Assembly (NCBI GenBank): GCA_963758025.1
Contig: CAVWUA010000006.1
Span: forward strand, 620,001-684,000
DNA from: CAVWUA01 sp963758025
Lineage (GTDB): Bacteria > Planctomycetota > Planctomycetia > Isosphaerales > Isosphaeraceae
Direction: 5' to 3'
Length of the DNA: 64,000 nucleotides
Part shown: positions 10,203 to 19,384 of the stretch, one piece after another
How the letters are laid out: the number at the start of each line of letters is the position of its first letter
Position numbering within the stretch: position 1 is the stretch's first letter
The notes under the pieces: model-generated
What the model was told of the DNA's origin: nothing
Databases searched by the model: none
The model's input: the letters and a program-made list of their open reading frames with translations, nothing else
Made by a program: the position numbers and the translations under genes

Positions 10203-10943
10203 ATGCGCGTGCCTTCGACTCACGTCCGATTTCTGTGGACCCTGACCCTGCTTTCGGCTCTGGCCGCGCCGGTCGCGGCGGAGGATGATTCGGGTTGGAT
10301 CGGCCTGACGACTTCGGGGCTGGACGCCTGGAAGGGGTCGACAGGGGACTGGAAGGTCGTCGGTGACGCCCACCTCAAGCCCGATGACCCGAAGCATCTG
10401 GAAGGGGAAGCAGGGTCCGGCGCGATCATCAACGACCCGCCCGGCCGGACGACGAACCTCGTCAGCAAGAAGGCGTTCGGTGATGTGGAGGTTCACCTGG
10501 AGTTCATGGTGCCGAAGGGGTCAAACTCGGGCATCAAGTTCGAGGGGCTGTATGAGGTTCAAATCTATGACAGTTACGGCAAGGACAAAGTGACGGCCAG
10601 CGACTGCGGAGGCATCTATCCCCGCGCCGAGCTTCTGCCACGGTATCATCACATCGACGACGGCTACCCCCCACGCTCCAACGCCTGCAAGCCCCCGGGC
10701 GAGTGGCAAACCCTCGACGTGATCTTCCGCGCCCCGAAGTTCGACGAGAACGGCAAGAAGATCGCCAACGCGACATTCGAGAAGGTCGTGCTCAATGGCG
10801 AGGTTCTGCACGATAACCTGTCCGTACCGACGCCGACCGGCCACGCCTACACTCAGAAGGAAATCCCGACCGGCCCGATTCTCCTCCAGGCCGACCATGG
10901 CCCGGTCGCCTTCCGCAACGTGCGCGCACGCCCCTTGCCGTGA
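10203..10943 (+). CDS. secreted DUF1080 protein (3-keto-disaccharide hydrolase fold)
   Basis: 246 residues with a signal peptide (basic start, hydrophobic LWTLTLLSALAAPVAA, cleavage near residue 26). The rest is a single DUF1080 domain, a concanavalin-like jelly roll. Family landmarks are GLDAWKGSTGDWKV near the start, the central FMVPKGSNSGIKFEGLYEVQI, GEWQTLDVIFRAP, and GPILLQADHGPVAFRNVRARPL at the end. The family includes enzymes that split 3-keto-glucosides and is greatly expanded in planctomycetes. Likely role: sugar or glycoside breakdown in the periplasm. It stands alone here, so the substrate is unknown. Confidence 0.92.
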   Translation: MRVPSTHVRFLWTLTLLSALAAPVAAEDDSGWIGLTTSGLDAWKGSTGDWKVVGDAHLKPDDPKHLEGEAGSGAIINDPPGRTTNLVSKKAFGDVEVHLEFMVPKGSNSGIKFEGLYEVQIYDSYGKDKVTASDCGGIYPRAELLPRYHHIDDGYPPRSNACKPPGEWQTLDVIFRAPKFDENGKKIANATFEKVVLNGEVLHDNLSVPTPTGHAYTQKEIPTGPILLQADHGPVAFRNVRARPLP

Positions 10944-11010
10944 GCGCGATAGCGGGTTCCAAGAACCGCTCATCCATCCTCCGTGGGCCGATCGGGAGTT
11001 TCCGTTCGGC

Positions 11011-11572
11011 TCACTCCGTGTCCTGGATGTGGGCTTCCAGGAACCAGAGCCGCTTGTCCACGACTCGGGAGATCTCGGTGTAAAGATCGGCAGTGGACTT
11101 GTCTCCCAGTTCATCAGCCTGATCGATCGACTTGCGGAGATGCGCGGCGAACTGGGCGAAGCGATCGACCAGGGCATGAACGTGTTCCAGGCTCTCCACG
11201 GCATCGGTCGGGAACCCAGGCAGGGTCGAGTGTTCGGCGGCCATGCGGATGGTCACCGGGCGTAGCCGCCGAGGCTCACGGCGCGTTCGGCAAGATCGTC
11301 GGCGAAGTCGTTCAATTCCTCGGCGATCTCGTCAAAGAGCAGGTGAAGCTGATAGAAGTCCTTCCCCTTGACGTTCCAGTGCGCTGCTTGGTCTGTGAGC
11401 GCAGGTCGGACGTATCGGCCATGCTCTGATTCAGAAGCGCGACGAGCGGCTCGCGAGCCTCGGCCGGCAGATCAATGTGGGTGGGAAAGAGCCGGGTCTT
11501 GGTCGCGCGTTGATTTGCCAGAGCGGAACTAAAAAACGGGTTGACGAGCTGTGAGCATGGAGGGATGGACAT
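11011..11572 (-). CDS. dps: Dps/ferritin-like DNA-protection protein (two frame breaks)
   Basis: Three consecutive minus-strand frames give one Dps chain. The first carries THIDLPAEAREPLVALLNQS and SDLRSQTKQ, the second AHWNVKGKDFYQLHLLFDEI (ferroxidase ligands His and Asp), and the third TIRMAAEHSTLPGFP to WFLEAHIQ. The joins need one base each: one G before GCGCAC near 11374, and one base in the CGGTG near 11258. Dps forms 12-mers that bind DNA, oxidise ferrous iron with peroxide and store it. After repair the length is about 185 residues. The start at 11572 is uncertain; the family would usually start nearer the FPTHID segment. Both breaks look like consensus errors, but true inactivation cannot be excluded. 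Confidence 0.8.
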
Positions 11573-11654
11573 CCTCTTCGATGGGCGTTCTCTCTTGGAC
11601 TCGCCCATTAATAGAAATTGTACGCCGTCGCCAAGGGAAAGGCACGGTGAATGC

Positions 11655-11684
11655 TTGACAGTCGTGCGCGTGGTGTCCTAGGAT
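11655..11684 (+). promoter_or_regulatory. candidate sigma-70 promoter for plsX
   Basis: TTGACA at 11655-11660, an 18-base spacer, then TAGGAT at 11679-11684. The next rightward gene is plsX, about 160 bases on, leaving a leader long enough for regulation. This is the best -35 box in the window. Confidence 0.5.
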
Positions 11685-11841
11685 ACGCACCTGTTTACCG
11701 GCTGGACCGGAACCTGACCGTGATCGCTTGAGCGACGGTCGAAGCGGGATGCAGGGGGCGGAGTTGCGTCTCGTCCTCGGGCATCCCGTCGTCATGCCGA
11801 GTTCTTCATTTTCCCGACCTTTCAAAGCGGAGACTGCTCCG

Positions 11842-12873
11842 ATGCGGATTGCCCTGGACGCCATGGGGGGCGACCATGCCCCCGGCCCGATTGTCGATGG
11901 GGCTGTCCAGGCGGTTCAGGCTCAGCCGGAACTGACCGTGGTTCTCGTGGGAGATCAGGCGAAGATCGAGGCCGAACTGGTCCGCACACCGAACGCGCCC
12001 CGTGACCGCTTGCCGATCCTCCACGCGAGTGAGGTCGTCGGCATGGACGAAAAACCGGTCGAGGGGCTTCGCAAGAAGCGCGACAACTCGATCTCCCGGA
12101 GTTGGGGCCTGATGGCCAGCGGCGACGCCAGGGCGGTCGTTTCCGCCGGCAACACCGGTGCCATGGTCGCCTCGGGCCTGTTCAACGCCAAGATGTTCTT
12201 GCCGGGCGTTCGCCGCCCCGGTATCGCCGCGATTTTCCCCTCGCACAGGGGGCCGGTCGTCATTGTCGATGTTGGTGCGAACATGCACGCCAAGCCTGAG
12301 GACCTCTACCAGTACGGCATCATGGGGGCGATCTATGCCGAGAACGTCCTCGGCGTGGCCGAACCGACCATCGGCCTGCTGAACGTCGGTAGTGAGGACG
12401 ACAAGGGGAACGAGCTGGTTCGCACCGCGCGGGCCTTGTTCAAGGCCGGGCCGATGAGCAACCGGTTTGTCGGGAACGTCGAAGGGCGCGACATCTACGA
12501 CGGCAATGCCCGCGTGGTCGTCTGCGAAGGGTTCACCGGCAATGTTCTCCTGAAGGCCGGTGAAGGGGCCGTCGAATTCCTCTTCGCCGAACTCAAGCAG
12601 GAGATGGGCCACCTCCTGAAGGAGATTCCGCACGAGGCCGGTCTGAAGGTCGTTGGCAACCTGCGGGCCTTGAAATCCCGCTACGAGTATCACGAGTTCG
12701 GCGGCGGTCCGCTCCTCGGCATCCGGGGTGCGTGCATCATCTGCCACGGTTCGTCGGATGCCCGGGCCATCAAGAATGCCCTGCGCGTCGCCGGCATCAT
12801 GGCCGAGGACCGGATCAACGACCTCATCACCAAGCAGTTGGCCGCCGCGCCGTCGGCACCTCCGTCCGCCTGA
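11842..12873 (+). CDS. plsX: phosphate acyltransferase PlsX
   Basis: 343 residues. PlsX turns acyl-ACP and phosphate into acyl-phosphate, the donor that PlsY uses to start phospholipid synthesis; it is a peripheral membrane enzyme. The protein opens with MRIALDAMGGDHAPGPIVDG, the family signature, and has VVSAGNTGAMVASGL, IVDVGANMHAKPEDL, LLNVGSEDDKGNELV, EGFTGNVLLKAGEGAV and a GGGPLLGIRGACIICHG block. The frame is open further upstream, but this ATG starts the conserved N-terminus. It is the first gene of the fatty acid cluster, with fabD 26 bases downstream. Confidence 0.97.
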   Translation: MRIALDAMGGDHAPGPIVDGAVQAVQAQPELTVVLVGDQAKIEAELVRTPNAPRDRLPILHASEVVGMDEKPVEGLRKKRDNSISRSWGLMASGDARAVVSAGNTGAMVASGLFNAKMFLPGVRRPGIAAIFPSHRGPVVIVDVGANMHAKPEDLYQYGIMGAIYAENVLGVAEPTIGLLNVGSEDDKGNELVRTARALFKAGPMSNRFVGNVEGRDIYDGNARVVVCEGFTGNVLLKAGEGAVEFLFAELKQEMGHLLKEIPHEAGLKVVGNLRALKSRYEYHEFGGGPLLGIRGACIICHGSSDARAIKNALRVAGIMAEDRINDLITKQLAAAPSAPPSA

Positions 12874-12899
12874 GCCATTCGACCGAAACGAGAATTCCG

Positions 12900-13858
12900 A
12901 TGCCCAAGATCGCCTTCCTGTTCCCCGGTCAGGGGCGCAAGCCGTCGGCATGGGCCGGGGACTCTACGACGAGCTTCCCGCCGCGCGGGAGCTGTTCGAC
13001 CGGGCCAACGAGATCCTGGGCCTCGACCTGAAAGGGCTCTGCTTCGACGGTCCCGCCGACGCCCTGGAAGCCACCGACGTCAGCCAGCCGGCGATCTACG
13101 TCGCCAGCCTCGCCGCGCTGGAGGCGTTAAAAGAGGAGCAGCCGGAGGTCGTCGCCCATTGCGAAGGGGCGGCGGGCCTGAGCCTTGGCGAGTACACCGC
13201 TCTGGTCTTCGCCGGGTCACTCGGGTTCGAGGAAGGGCTGAAGATTGTTCGCCGTCGCGGCGAGGTGATGCAGGCTGCCGCCGTGGCCTCGCCCAGCGGA
13301 ATGACCAGCGTCCTCGGGCTGGATGAAGCGGCCGTTGACGAGCTTTGCCGACGCGTCGCGGAGCATGGGCGGCTCTGGAAGGCCAACCTCCTCGGCCCCG
13401 GCAATATCGTCGTCTCGGGTGATACGAAGGCCCTGGAGCACGTCGAGGCCGTCGCCAGCGAGCTGGGGGCCTCGCGCGTGATCCCCCTGGCCGTCGCCGG
13501 CGCGTTCCATTCCCCCTTGATGCAGCCGGCCGACACGCAACTGGCGGAAGTCCTGGCCGAAGTCGAATTTCAGCCCCCCCGCGTCCCGGTTTATTCCAAC
13601 GTCGATGCCGAGCCGCACGACAAGCCGGAGGCGATCCGCAAGAAGCTCGTCGAGCAGGTCGTCAGCGGCGTGCGCTGGGAGGATTCCATGCGACGGATGC
13701 TGGCCGACGGTTTCGATACTTTCTACGAGATCGGCCCCGGTCGCGTTTTGACCGGTCTCCTGAAGCGGATCGACCGCAAGACCCCCTGCACGAACGTCCC
13801 GGCCGCTGAGATTCGCGGGCCAGTCAGGGGAAGATTTTCGGTCGTTGTGTCCCGATAA
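12900..13858 (+). CDS. fabD: malonyl-CoA:ACP transacylase FabD (one-base frame break near 12942)
   Basis: About 319 residues after repair. FabD loads malonyl groups onto ACP for chain extension. MPKIAFLFPGQG is in one frame and AQAVGMGRGLYDELPAAREL in the next; one extra G in the run CAGGGGCGC restores PGQGAQAVGMG, the family signature. The nucleophile is in GLSLGEYTAL and the catalytic His in AGAFHSPLM; FYEIGPGRVLTGLLKRI closes the domain. The last ~18 residues are not conserved in the family. Because FabD is essential, a consensus error is much more likely than a dead gene. It sits between plsX and the two Uma2 copies that separate it from fabG. Confidence 0.93.
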
Positions 13859-13918
13859 TGGGAGAGCGGCCCGCGCTGCGCGGCTCTTTTGGCGTCGAAT
13901 CCCGAGCTGGGGGACCTG

Positions 13919-14542
13919 ATGAGCACCGCACAAGGCAAGACGACAGCCTGGATCGGCCTGAGTTCGGCTGGAATCCGGATGACGCCGGAGGAGTTCGACA
14001 CGATCCGGCACTCCGACCCCCGATTCCGGTATGAGTTGATTCAGGGAGTACTGGTCGTGACGCGCTTGCCTTCGATCGCGGAGGGGGATCCGAACGGTGA
14101 ACTCGAATACCTGCTCCGCAAGTACAAGAACGAGCACCCCCAGGGCTCGGCTCTCGACGTAACGGCTCCCGAACGCTACGTTTACACCGCCACGAGCCGC
14201 CGTCGGGCCGACCGGGTCATCTGGGCCGGGCTAGAGCGTATGCCGGACATCGAGCACGATCTGCCGACGATCGTCGTGGAGTTCGTCTCCAGGGGCAAGC
14301 GCGACTGGATCCGCGACTACGAGGAGAAGCGTGGGGAGTACCTTGCGCTGGGCGTGCGGGAATACTGGGTGATCGACCGTTTCCGCCGCACGATGACGGT
14401 GTTCCGCCAACCACCGGCGGAACCGGCGGAGCAGGTTATCGATGAGAAGGGGACGTACCGCACGCCAATCTTGCCGGGGTTCGAACTGCCCCTGGCGCGG
14501 CTCTTGAGTGTGGCGGATCGGTGGAAGCAGCCTCGCGCGTGA
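13919..14542 (+). CDS. Uma2 family protein
   Basis: 207 residues, starting MSTAQGKTTAWIGL. It has the Uma2 core: FRYELIQGVLVV, YVYTATSRRRADRVIWAG in place of the usual PDV segment, DLPTIVVEFVSRGKRDW (acidic residues of the nuclease-like fold), YLALGVREYWVIDRFRRTMTVF and a C-terminal PGFELPLARLL. It lies between fabD and fabG and is followed at once by a degraded copy of itself. No functional link to fatty acid synthesis is known for the family, so I read this as an insertion into the cluster. Confidence 0.88.
   Translation: MSTAQGKTTAWIGLSSAGIRMTPEEFDTIRHSDPRFRYELIQGVLVVTRLPSIAEGDPNGELEYLLRKYKNEHPQGSALDVTAPERYVYTATSRRRADRVIWAGLERMPDIEHDLPTIVVEFVSRGKRDWIRDYEEKRGEYLALGVREYWVIDRFRRTMTVFRQPPAEPAEQVIDEKGTYRTPILPGFELPLARLLSVADRWKQPRA
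14251..14504 (+). repeat. 254-bp direct repeat, copy A (inside intact Uma2)
   Basis: By eye identical, base for base, to 14920-15173 (offset 669). The first ~80 bases of the two Uma2 coding regions are also almost identical, while the middle is diverged, giving a mosaic. This pattern suggests gene conversion after tandem duplication. Confidence 0.9.
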
Positions 14543-14585
14543 TCGAACCGATGGCGGCGAACTCCCATAAAAAGGGGGACAGGAA

Positions 14586-15259
14586 ATGAGCACCGCTCAA
14601 GAGCAAAATGACAGCCTGGATCGGCCTGAGTTCGGCTGGAATCCGGATGACGCCGGAGGAGTTCGACGCGATCCGGCACTCCGACTCCCGGTTCCGGTAT
14701 GAGCTGATTCATGGAGTTTTGATCGTGAGCCGCATGCCATCCGTGGCCGAGGGTGATCCGAACGAGGAGTTAGGATACCTCCTTCGAACATACAGGGATT
14801 CTCATCCACAGGGAACCATTATTGATGCAACCTTGCCTGAACGCTACGTTTACACCGCCACGAGCCGCCGTCGAGCTGATCGGATTATCTGGGCGGGATT
14901 GGGACGGTGTCCCGGATGTCGAGCACGATCTGCCGACGATCGTCGTGGAGTTCGTCTCCAGGGGCAAGCGCGACTGGATCCGCGACTACGAGGAGAAGCG
15001 TGGGGAGTACCTTGCGCTGGGCGTGCGGGAATACTGGGTGATCGACCGTTTCCGCCGCACGATGACGGTGTTCCGCCAACCACCGGCGGAACCGGCGGAG
15101 CAGGTTATCGATGAGAAGGGGACGTACCGCACGCCAATCTTGCCGGGGTTCGAACTGCCCCTGGCGCGGCTCTCTGAGCGTGGCGGATCGGTGGAAGCAG
15201 CCTCGCGCTTGATCGAGACGACGGACGCGCCGGGCGGATTTGGGGTTGATTGGTGGTGA
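14586..15259 (+). pseudogene. degraded second Uma2 copy
   Basis: Homologous along its whole length to the intact gene just upstream but broken in at least three places. (1) The natural ATG at 14586 is out of frame with the body, which is open from an internal ATG at 14608. (2) Near 14908 an extra base moves WAGLGR into another frame before PDVEHDLPTIVVEF. (3) At about 15173 CTCTCTGAG replaces CTCTTGAG, so the last residues differ. Several independent lesions, mostly added bases, set it apart from the single losses in other genes here and favour real decay. Confidence 0.8.
14920..15173 (+). repeat. 254-bp direct repeat, copy B (inside broken Uma2)
   Basis: Second copy of the block at 14251-14504. 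Perfect identity within an otherwise decaying gene points to a recent conversion event or to assembly collapse between the copies. Confidence 0.9.
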
Positions 15260-15343
15260 CGACGGGCATTATAACGAGCCGAAACTCTCCGTGCCGGTAG
15301 GAATTCCGGCGAATCTGATTCCAACGCAAGGGATGCCGCATTC

Positions 15344-16120
15344 ATGGCCGCGGATGAGAAGACGATTTCCGGTTGTAAAGTGGATCTGAGCGGCCAGGTG
15401 GCCCTGGTGACGGGTGCCTCGCGCGGCATTGGCCGGGCGATCGCGTTGCGTCTGGCCGAGTGTGGCGCGACCGTCGCTGGAGTTGCCCGGACGATCGAGG
15501 GGATGCAGGGCACGCTGGAGGCCATTCGCGAGGCGGGCGGCACGGCCGAAGGCTTTGCCGGCAGCGTGGGCAAGGCCGATGACGTGAGGCGGATTGTCGA
15601 GGAGGTCGAGGCGAAATTCGAAAAGGTTCATGTCCTTGTCAATAATGCCGGGATCACCCGCGATGGCCTGATGCTCCGCATGGAGGATGACGCCTGGAAT
15701 GAGGTCATCGAGACGAACCTTTCAGGCACATTCTACTTCTGTCGCGCCGTGGGTATGCTGATGATGCGGCAGCGGTACGGACGGATCGTCAACATCACGA
15801 GCGTCTCGGGCCTGATGGGCAACCCTGGCCAGGCGAACTACTCGGCGAGCAAGGCGGGCGTTATCGGCTTCACCCGGACCACGGCCCGCGAGCTGGCCGC
15901 GCGGAACATTACCGTCAACGCCGTCGCGCCGGGATTCATCGAGACGGACATGACCGACGTTCTGCCGGAAAAGATCAAGTCGGAAGTCAAGGAGCGTGTT
16001 CCGGTCAAGCGGCTCGGAAAACCGGAGGACATCGCGGACCTCGTCTGCTACCTGTCCGGCCCGGGGGCGAGCTACCTGACGGGTCAGATCATTGCCGTCG
16101 ATGGTGGCATGACTGCCTGA
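15344..16120 (+). CDS. fabG: 3-oxoacyl-ACP reductase FabG
   Basis: 258 residues, a short-chain dehydrogenase that uses NADPH to reduce 3-oxoacyl-ACP. Visible features: TGASRGIG (23-30) for the nucleotide, NNAG (100-103), catalytic Asn125, Ser153, Tyr166 and Lys170 in NYSASKAG, and the family end SGPGASYLTGQIIAVDGGM. About 14 residues precede the usual start of the Rossmann strand; an alternative start further in would need a GTG. Within the cluster it follows the Uma2 pair and precedes acpP, which supports FabG over other short-chain reductases. Confidence 0.95.
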   Translation: MAADEKTISGCKVDLSGQVALVTGASRGIGRAIALRLAECGATVAGVARTIEGMQGTLEAIREAGGTAEGFAGSVGKADDVRRIVEEVEAKFEKVHVLVNNAGITRDGLMLRMEDDAWNEVIETNLSGTFYFCRAVGMLMMRQRYGRIVNITSVSGLMGNPGQANYSASKAGVIGFTRTTARELAARNITVNAVAPGFIETDMTDVLPEKIKSEVKERVPVKRLGKPEDIADLVCYLSGPGASYLTGQIIAVDGGMTA

Positions 16121-16427
16121 GAAGCTCCGGCCGTTCCCGCGAACCGCGGCGAGAATCGGTGGACAATTCGCGCGGGGAGTGATAATTTGGGTCGCTCGGG
16201 TCTGCCCCCGCCCGTGACACGAGGGGAATGGGTGGGGTACCTGGCGGCCGAGACAATACGAGTGGGGACCCCACCGCCGCGTGGCAAGGCGTCCCATCCC
16301 GATGTTGGAGCGGGATGGGCGGTCCCGAAACAGGATCACAAAGAGCACGCCGACGACGTCATTCGCCGCCGGGTCCCACGGTCGGACGCGGGCCGGCCGT
16401 GAGTTGGATATGTAGGGAGGACTGCCC
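16121..16427 (+). other. fabG-acpP intergenic leader with hairpin
   Basis: 307 bases with no gene seen. A perfect 9-bp inverted repeat (CCCATCCCG at 16293-16301 and CGGGATGGG at 16311-16319) could form a hairpin in the message. It lacks a T-run, so it is not a classical terminator. acpP is usually expressed far more strongly than its neighbours, so a separate promoter here is plausible, but I could not pin one down. Confidence 0.4.
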
Positions 16428-16661
16428 GTGTCTGTGGAAGAACGCGTTATCGAGATCGTCAGCGAGCAAATGGGCGTGGCGAAGGACCAGATCACCAAGG
16501 AGACGTCCTTCGTCAATGACCTGGGGGCCGACTCGCTCGACACCGTGGAACTCGTGATGGAATTCGAGGAAGAATTCGACATCACGATTCCCGACGAAGA
16601 GGCCGAGAAGATCCAGACGGTCGGACAGGCGATCCAGTATATCGAGGAACACACGAAGTAA
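16428..16661 (+). CDS. acpP: acyl carrier protein
   Basis: 77 residues, acidic, the usual ACP length. Ser36 in GADSLD is the attachment site for the 4'-phosphopantetheine arm that carries growing acyl chains. Start is GTG, with GTAGGGAGG seven bases upstream; the family start SVEERVIEIV fits. The stop overlaps the fabF start by one base (TAATG), so the two are translated together. Confidence 0.97.
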   Translation: MSVEERVIEIVSEQMGVAKDQITKETSFVNDLGADSLDTVELVMEFEEEFDITIPDEEAEKIQTVGQAIQYIEEHTK

Positions 16662-17900
16662 TGCCCCGCCGCGTTGTTATCACCGGCCTGGGAGTGGTCA
16701 CCGCCCTGGGCAACACGCTGGAGCGATACTGGTCGGGCCTGATCGAGGGCAAGAGCGGCGTTGGTCCGCTCACGCTCTTTGACACGACCGACTTCAAGGT
16801 CCACTTCGGCGGCCAGGTCCGCGACTGGAACCCGGAAGTCCTCTTCGGAGCCAAGGACGCGCCGGCTCGACCGGTTCGCGCAATTCGCGATGCACGCCAG
16901 CGAGGCGGCCGTCGCGGATTCGTCGATCGACTTCGAGCGGATCGCGCCCTACCGTTGCGGCGTGTTCATTGGCTCAGGCATTGGCGGCTTGAACGAGTTC
17001 GAGACCCAGCACTCGATCATGCGAGACAAGGGGCCGAACAAGATCAGCCCGTTCACGATTCCCAAGCTGATGGTCAACGCCGCCAGTGGCCAGGTCTCGA
17101 TCCGCTACGGTCTGCGAGGGCCGACCTCCGCCGTGGCGACGGCCTGCGCCAGCGCGGCCAACGCCATCGGCGACGCGTTCAAGATGATCCAGGCGGGCCA
17201 CGCCGACGTGATGATCACCGGCGGTAGTGAGGCGGCCATCACGCACATGGGCCTGGGAGGGTTCGCCGCCTTGCGAGCTCTCTCGACTCGCAACGACGAT
17301 CCCGAACGGGCCAGCCGCCCGTTCGACCGCGACCGCGACGGTTTCGTCCTGGCCGAAGGGGCAGGCATCTTGATCCTCGAAGAGGAGCAAGCGGCCCGTG
17401 CCCGAGGCGCTCGGATCTATGCCGAACTGCTCGGCTACGGGCTTTCCGCCGATGGTACGCACATCACCGCACCGGACGAGGAAGGCCGAGGCGCGGCCCG
17501 TGCCATGACCATGTGCCTGGAGGACGCCAAGCTCCCGCCCGACGCCGTCGGCTACATCAATGCGCACGGCACGAGCACGGAACTGGGGGACATGGCGGAA
17601 ACCAAGGCGATGAAGGTCGTCTTCGGTTCCCACGCGCCGAAGCTCCAGGTTTCCAGCACCAAGAGCCAGCTCGGCCACTTGCTGGGGGCCTCCGGCGGCG
17701 TGGAACTGGTCGCCTCCGCCCTGGCGATCCACCATTCGGTCCTGCCCCCGACGATCAACCTCGACCAGCCCGGCGAGGGGTGCGACCTGGACTACATCCC
17801 GAACTCGGCCCGAGAGAGTCGGGTCGATCACGTCATGTCCAACAGCTTTGGTTTCGGCGGCCACAACGCCAGCCTGGTCATCGGCCGGTACAAGGATTGA
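16661..17900 (+). CDS. fabF: 3-oxoacyl-ACP synthase II FabF (two-base frame break near 16860)
   Basis: About 413 residues after repair, the normal KAS II length. It condenses malonyl-ACP with acyl-ACP. The first frame holds RRVVITGLGVVTALGN to FGAKDA, the second RLDRFAQFAM onwards; adding CG to GACGCGCCGG gives KDARRLDRF, the conserved family sequence. The Cys-His-His triad is visible: VATACASAANAIGDAF, NAHGTSTELGD and GHLLGASGG. The end SNSFGFGGHNASLVI is typical. As an essential gene it is most likely intact in the organism. It is translationally coupled to acpP. Confidence 0.95.
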
Positions 17901-18105
17901 GTTCTCCCAGTGGCTGTGGAATCCTCCCGAGACCACGGCCACAATAACGGCCAAACCGGCGTTTGGATTGGGGTTGAGCCATTCGGGAGCCTCTGCTAAG
18001 GTTCCGGCCAATCGCGCTACATTCGCATTCGTATCCCGTAGCGATTCACCCGTCGATTTGTATTCTCATTCGCTCCATCGCCAGCCCGGCAGGGAGGCCT
18101 CTGGC

Positions 18106-19281
18106 ATGAACCGGCGCATGGCTCTGATGTTGACTTTGCTCTCGGGCGGTCTGCTGCCCTCCCGGCTGCTGGCCCAGGACCGAGCTTTGTCTCGTCGTCG
18201 TGATGATGATCCGTACCGTCGCCCGTCCTCGCGCGGACCGGAGCGATTGGCCCAGGCGGAAACCGAGCCACTCATCGAGGAAGACGCGGCACCGACCGGT
18301 GGCGGACAGCCGCAGAATTTTCCCGAGGAGGCCGGGGCGGTTCTGCGCACGTGGGACATCAGCAAGTACACGAGCCTCCCGCACAGCGACAGCAACCCCC
18401 AGAACGCGATCCTGGAATGGATCTTCCGCAGTACCGGCTCGTCCGTCTGGCACGGCGATCGGATCGCCGCCCTGAGCGCGGGAAAGGCCCAGGTGCGGGC
18501 GTATAACACGCCGAAGATCCTCGACCAGACGCACCGGATCGTCGAGCGGTTCAATGACGCGGAGTTTGACATTCTGCAAGTCCGCGCCCGGTTCGTCGCG
18601 GCGGCCGATCCCCGCTGGCGCTACCTGGTGTACACCCGGCTCAAGCCTCTGGCCAGCGGTCCCCAGGGGCAGCAGGTGTGGAGCCTCAGCGTCGCTGATG
18701 CTGAGATGGTTCTGGCACAGATGCAGGTGTACCAGAGCTTCAAATACCTGGCGGACCGGACGGTCAAGATCGCCAACGGCCAGACCCTCTCGGTCGTCAC
18801 GCCCGAAGTGATCGATTACGTCTCCGGTCCCCAGCGCGATAGTGCCTCCGGCCTGGGCTTTCAGCCAACCACCGGCCGCCTGACCGAAGGGGTTTCCCTG
18901 CGGTTCAGTCCGCTGTTGACCTATGCGGGCGACGAGCTGGACGCCGCGATCGACCTGCGAGCCACAACGGTCAAAAAACTGCACGCGACCAAGATCCTCG
19001 CCCCCCGCGAGATCGGCCCGGTGGACATGACCATCGACGTGCCCGAAGTGACCTACTCGCATCTGAACCTCTGGTCATCCTATGAGTCGATCAAGGGGTG
19101 GAAGCTTGGCCAGACGCTCCTGATCTCCGCAGGTATTCAGCCGGGCATCCTCCAGAAGAAGACCGGGTTCCTCAATCTCCGCATCCCCGGCACCGTGCCG
19201 ACCGACACGGAGCTGCTCGTCTTCCTCGACGTGGACACCGTCAGCACCACCGCACCCGCCCGGCGCCGGAGCGAGGGATAA
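18106..19281 (+). CDS. secreted secretin-like protein
   Basis: 391 residues starting MNRRMALMLTLLSGG with a signal peptide (cleavage near LLAQ, residue 24) and AGGGAGG upstream. After a proline/charged linker (25-80) the body resembles the C-terminal half of secretins: an IVERFNDAEFDILQVRARFV strand block, KIANGQTLSVVTPEV, TEGVSLRFSPLLTYAGDELDAAIDLRA-like strands, then WKLGQTLLISAGIQPG close to the secretin LGDTPVLGGLF element. It is shorter than true secretins and has no N1 repeats. It may be an outer-membrane or periplasmic relative. The link to the fab cluster upstream appears accidental (205-base gap). Confidence 0.6.
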   Translation: MNRRMALMLTLLSGGLLPSRLLAQDRALSRRRDDDPYRRPSSRGPERLAQAETEPLIEEDAAPTGGGQPQNFPEEAGAVLRTWDISKYTSLPHSDSNPQNAILEWIFRSTGSSVWHGDRIAALSAGKAQVRAYNTPKILDQTHRIVERFNDAEFDILQVRARFVAAADPRWRYLVYTRLKPLASGPQGQQVWSLSVADAEMVLAQMQVYQSFKYLADRTVKIANGQTLSVVTPEVIDYVSGPQRDSASGLGFQPTTGRLTEGVSLRFSPLLTYAGDELDAAIDLRATTVKKLHATKILAPREIGPVDMTIDVPEVTYSHLNLWSSYESIKGWKLGQTLLISAGIQPGILQKKTGFLNLRIPGTVPTDTELLVFLDVDTVSTTAPARRRSEG

Positions 19282-19384
19282 CGGGTCGGATCTGCGGTCG
19301 ATCTCGCCAGGCGGTAGGGCCATCGGGTATAACCGATCCGGTCAAAATCCCGCCACATTCCCACCCGCGAGATCACGCAGCCTC

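Noticed and set aside
12930..12960. Programmed frameshifting in fabD
   Set aside because: No slippery heptamer or downstream structure is evident, and the same kind of loss occurs in many unrelated genes here, so an error is simpler.
16855..16870. fabF as a real pseudogene
   Set aside because: All catalytic residues and both sides of the break are fully conserved and a single CG pair restores the family sequence.
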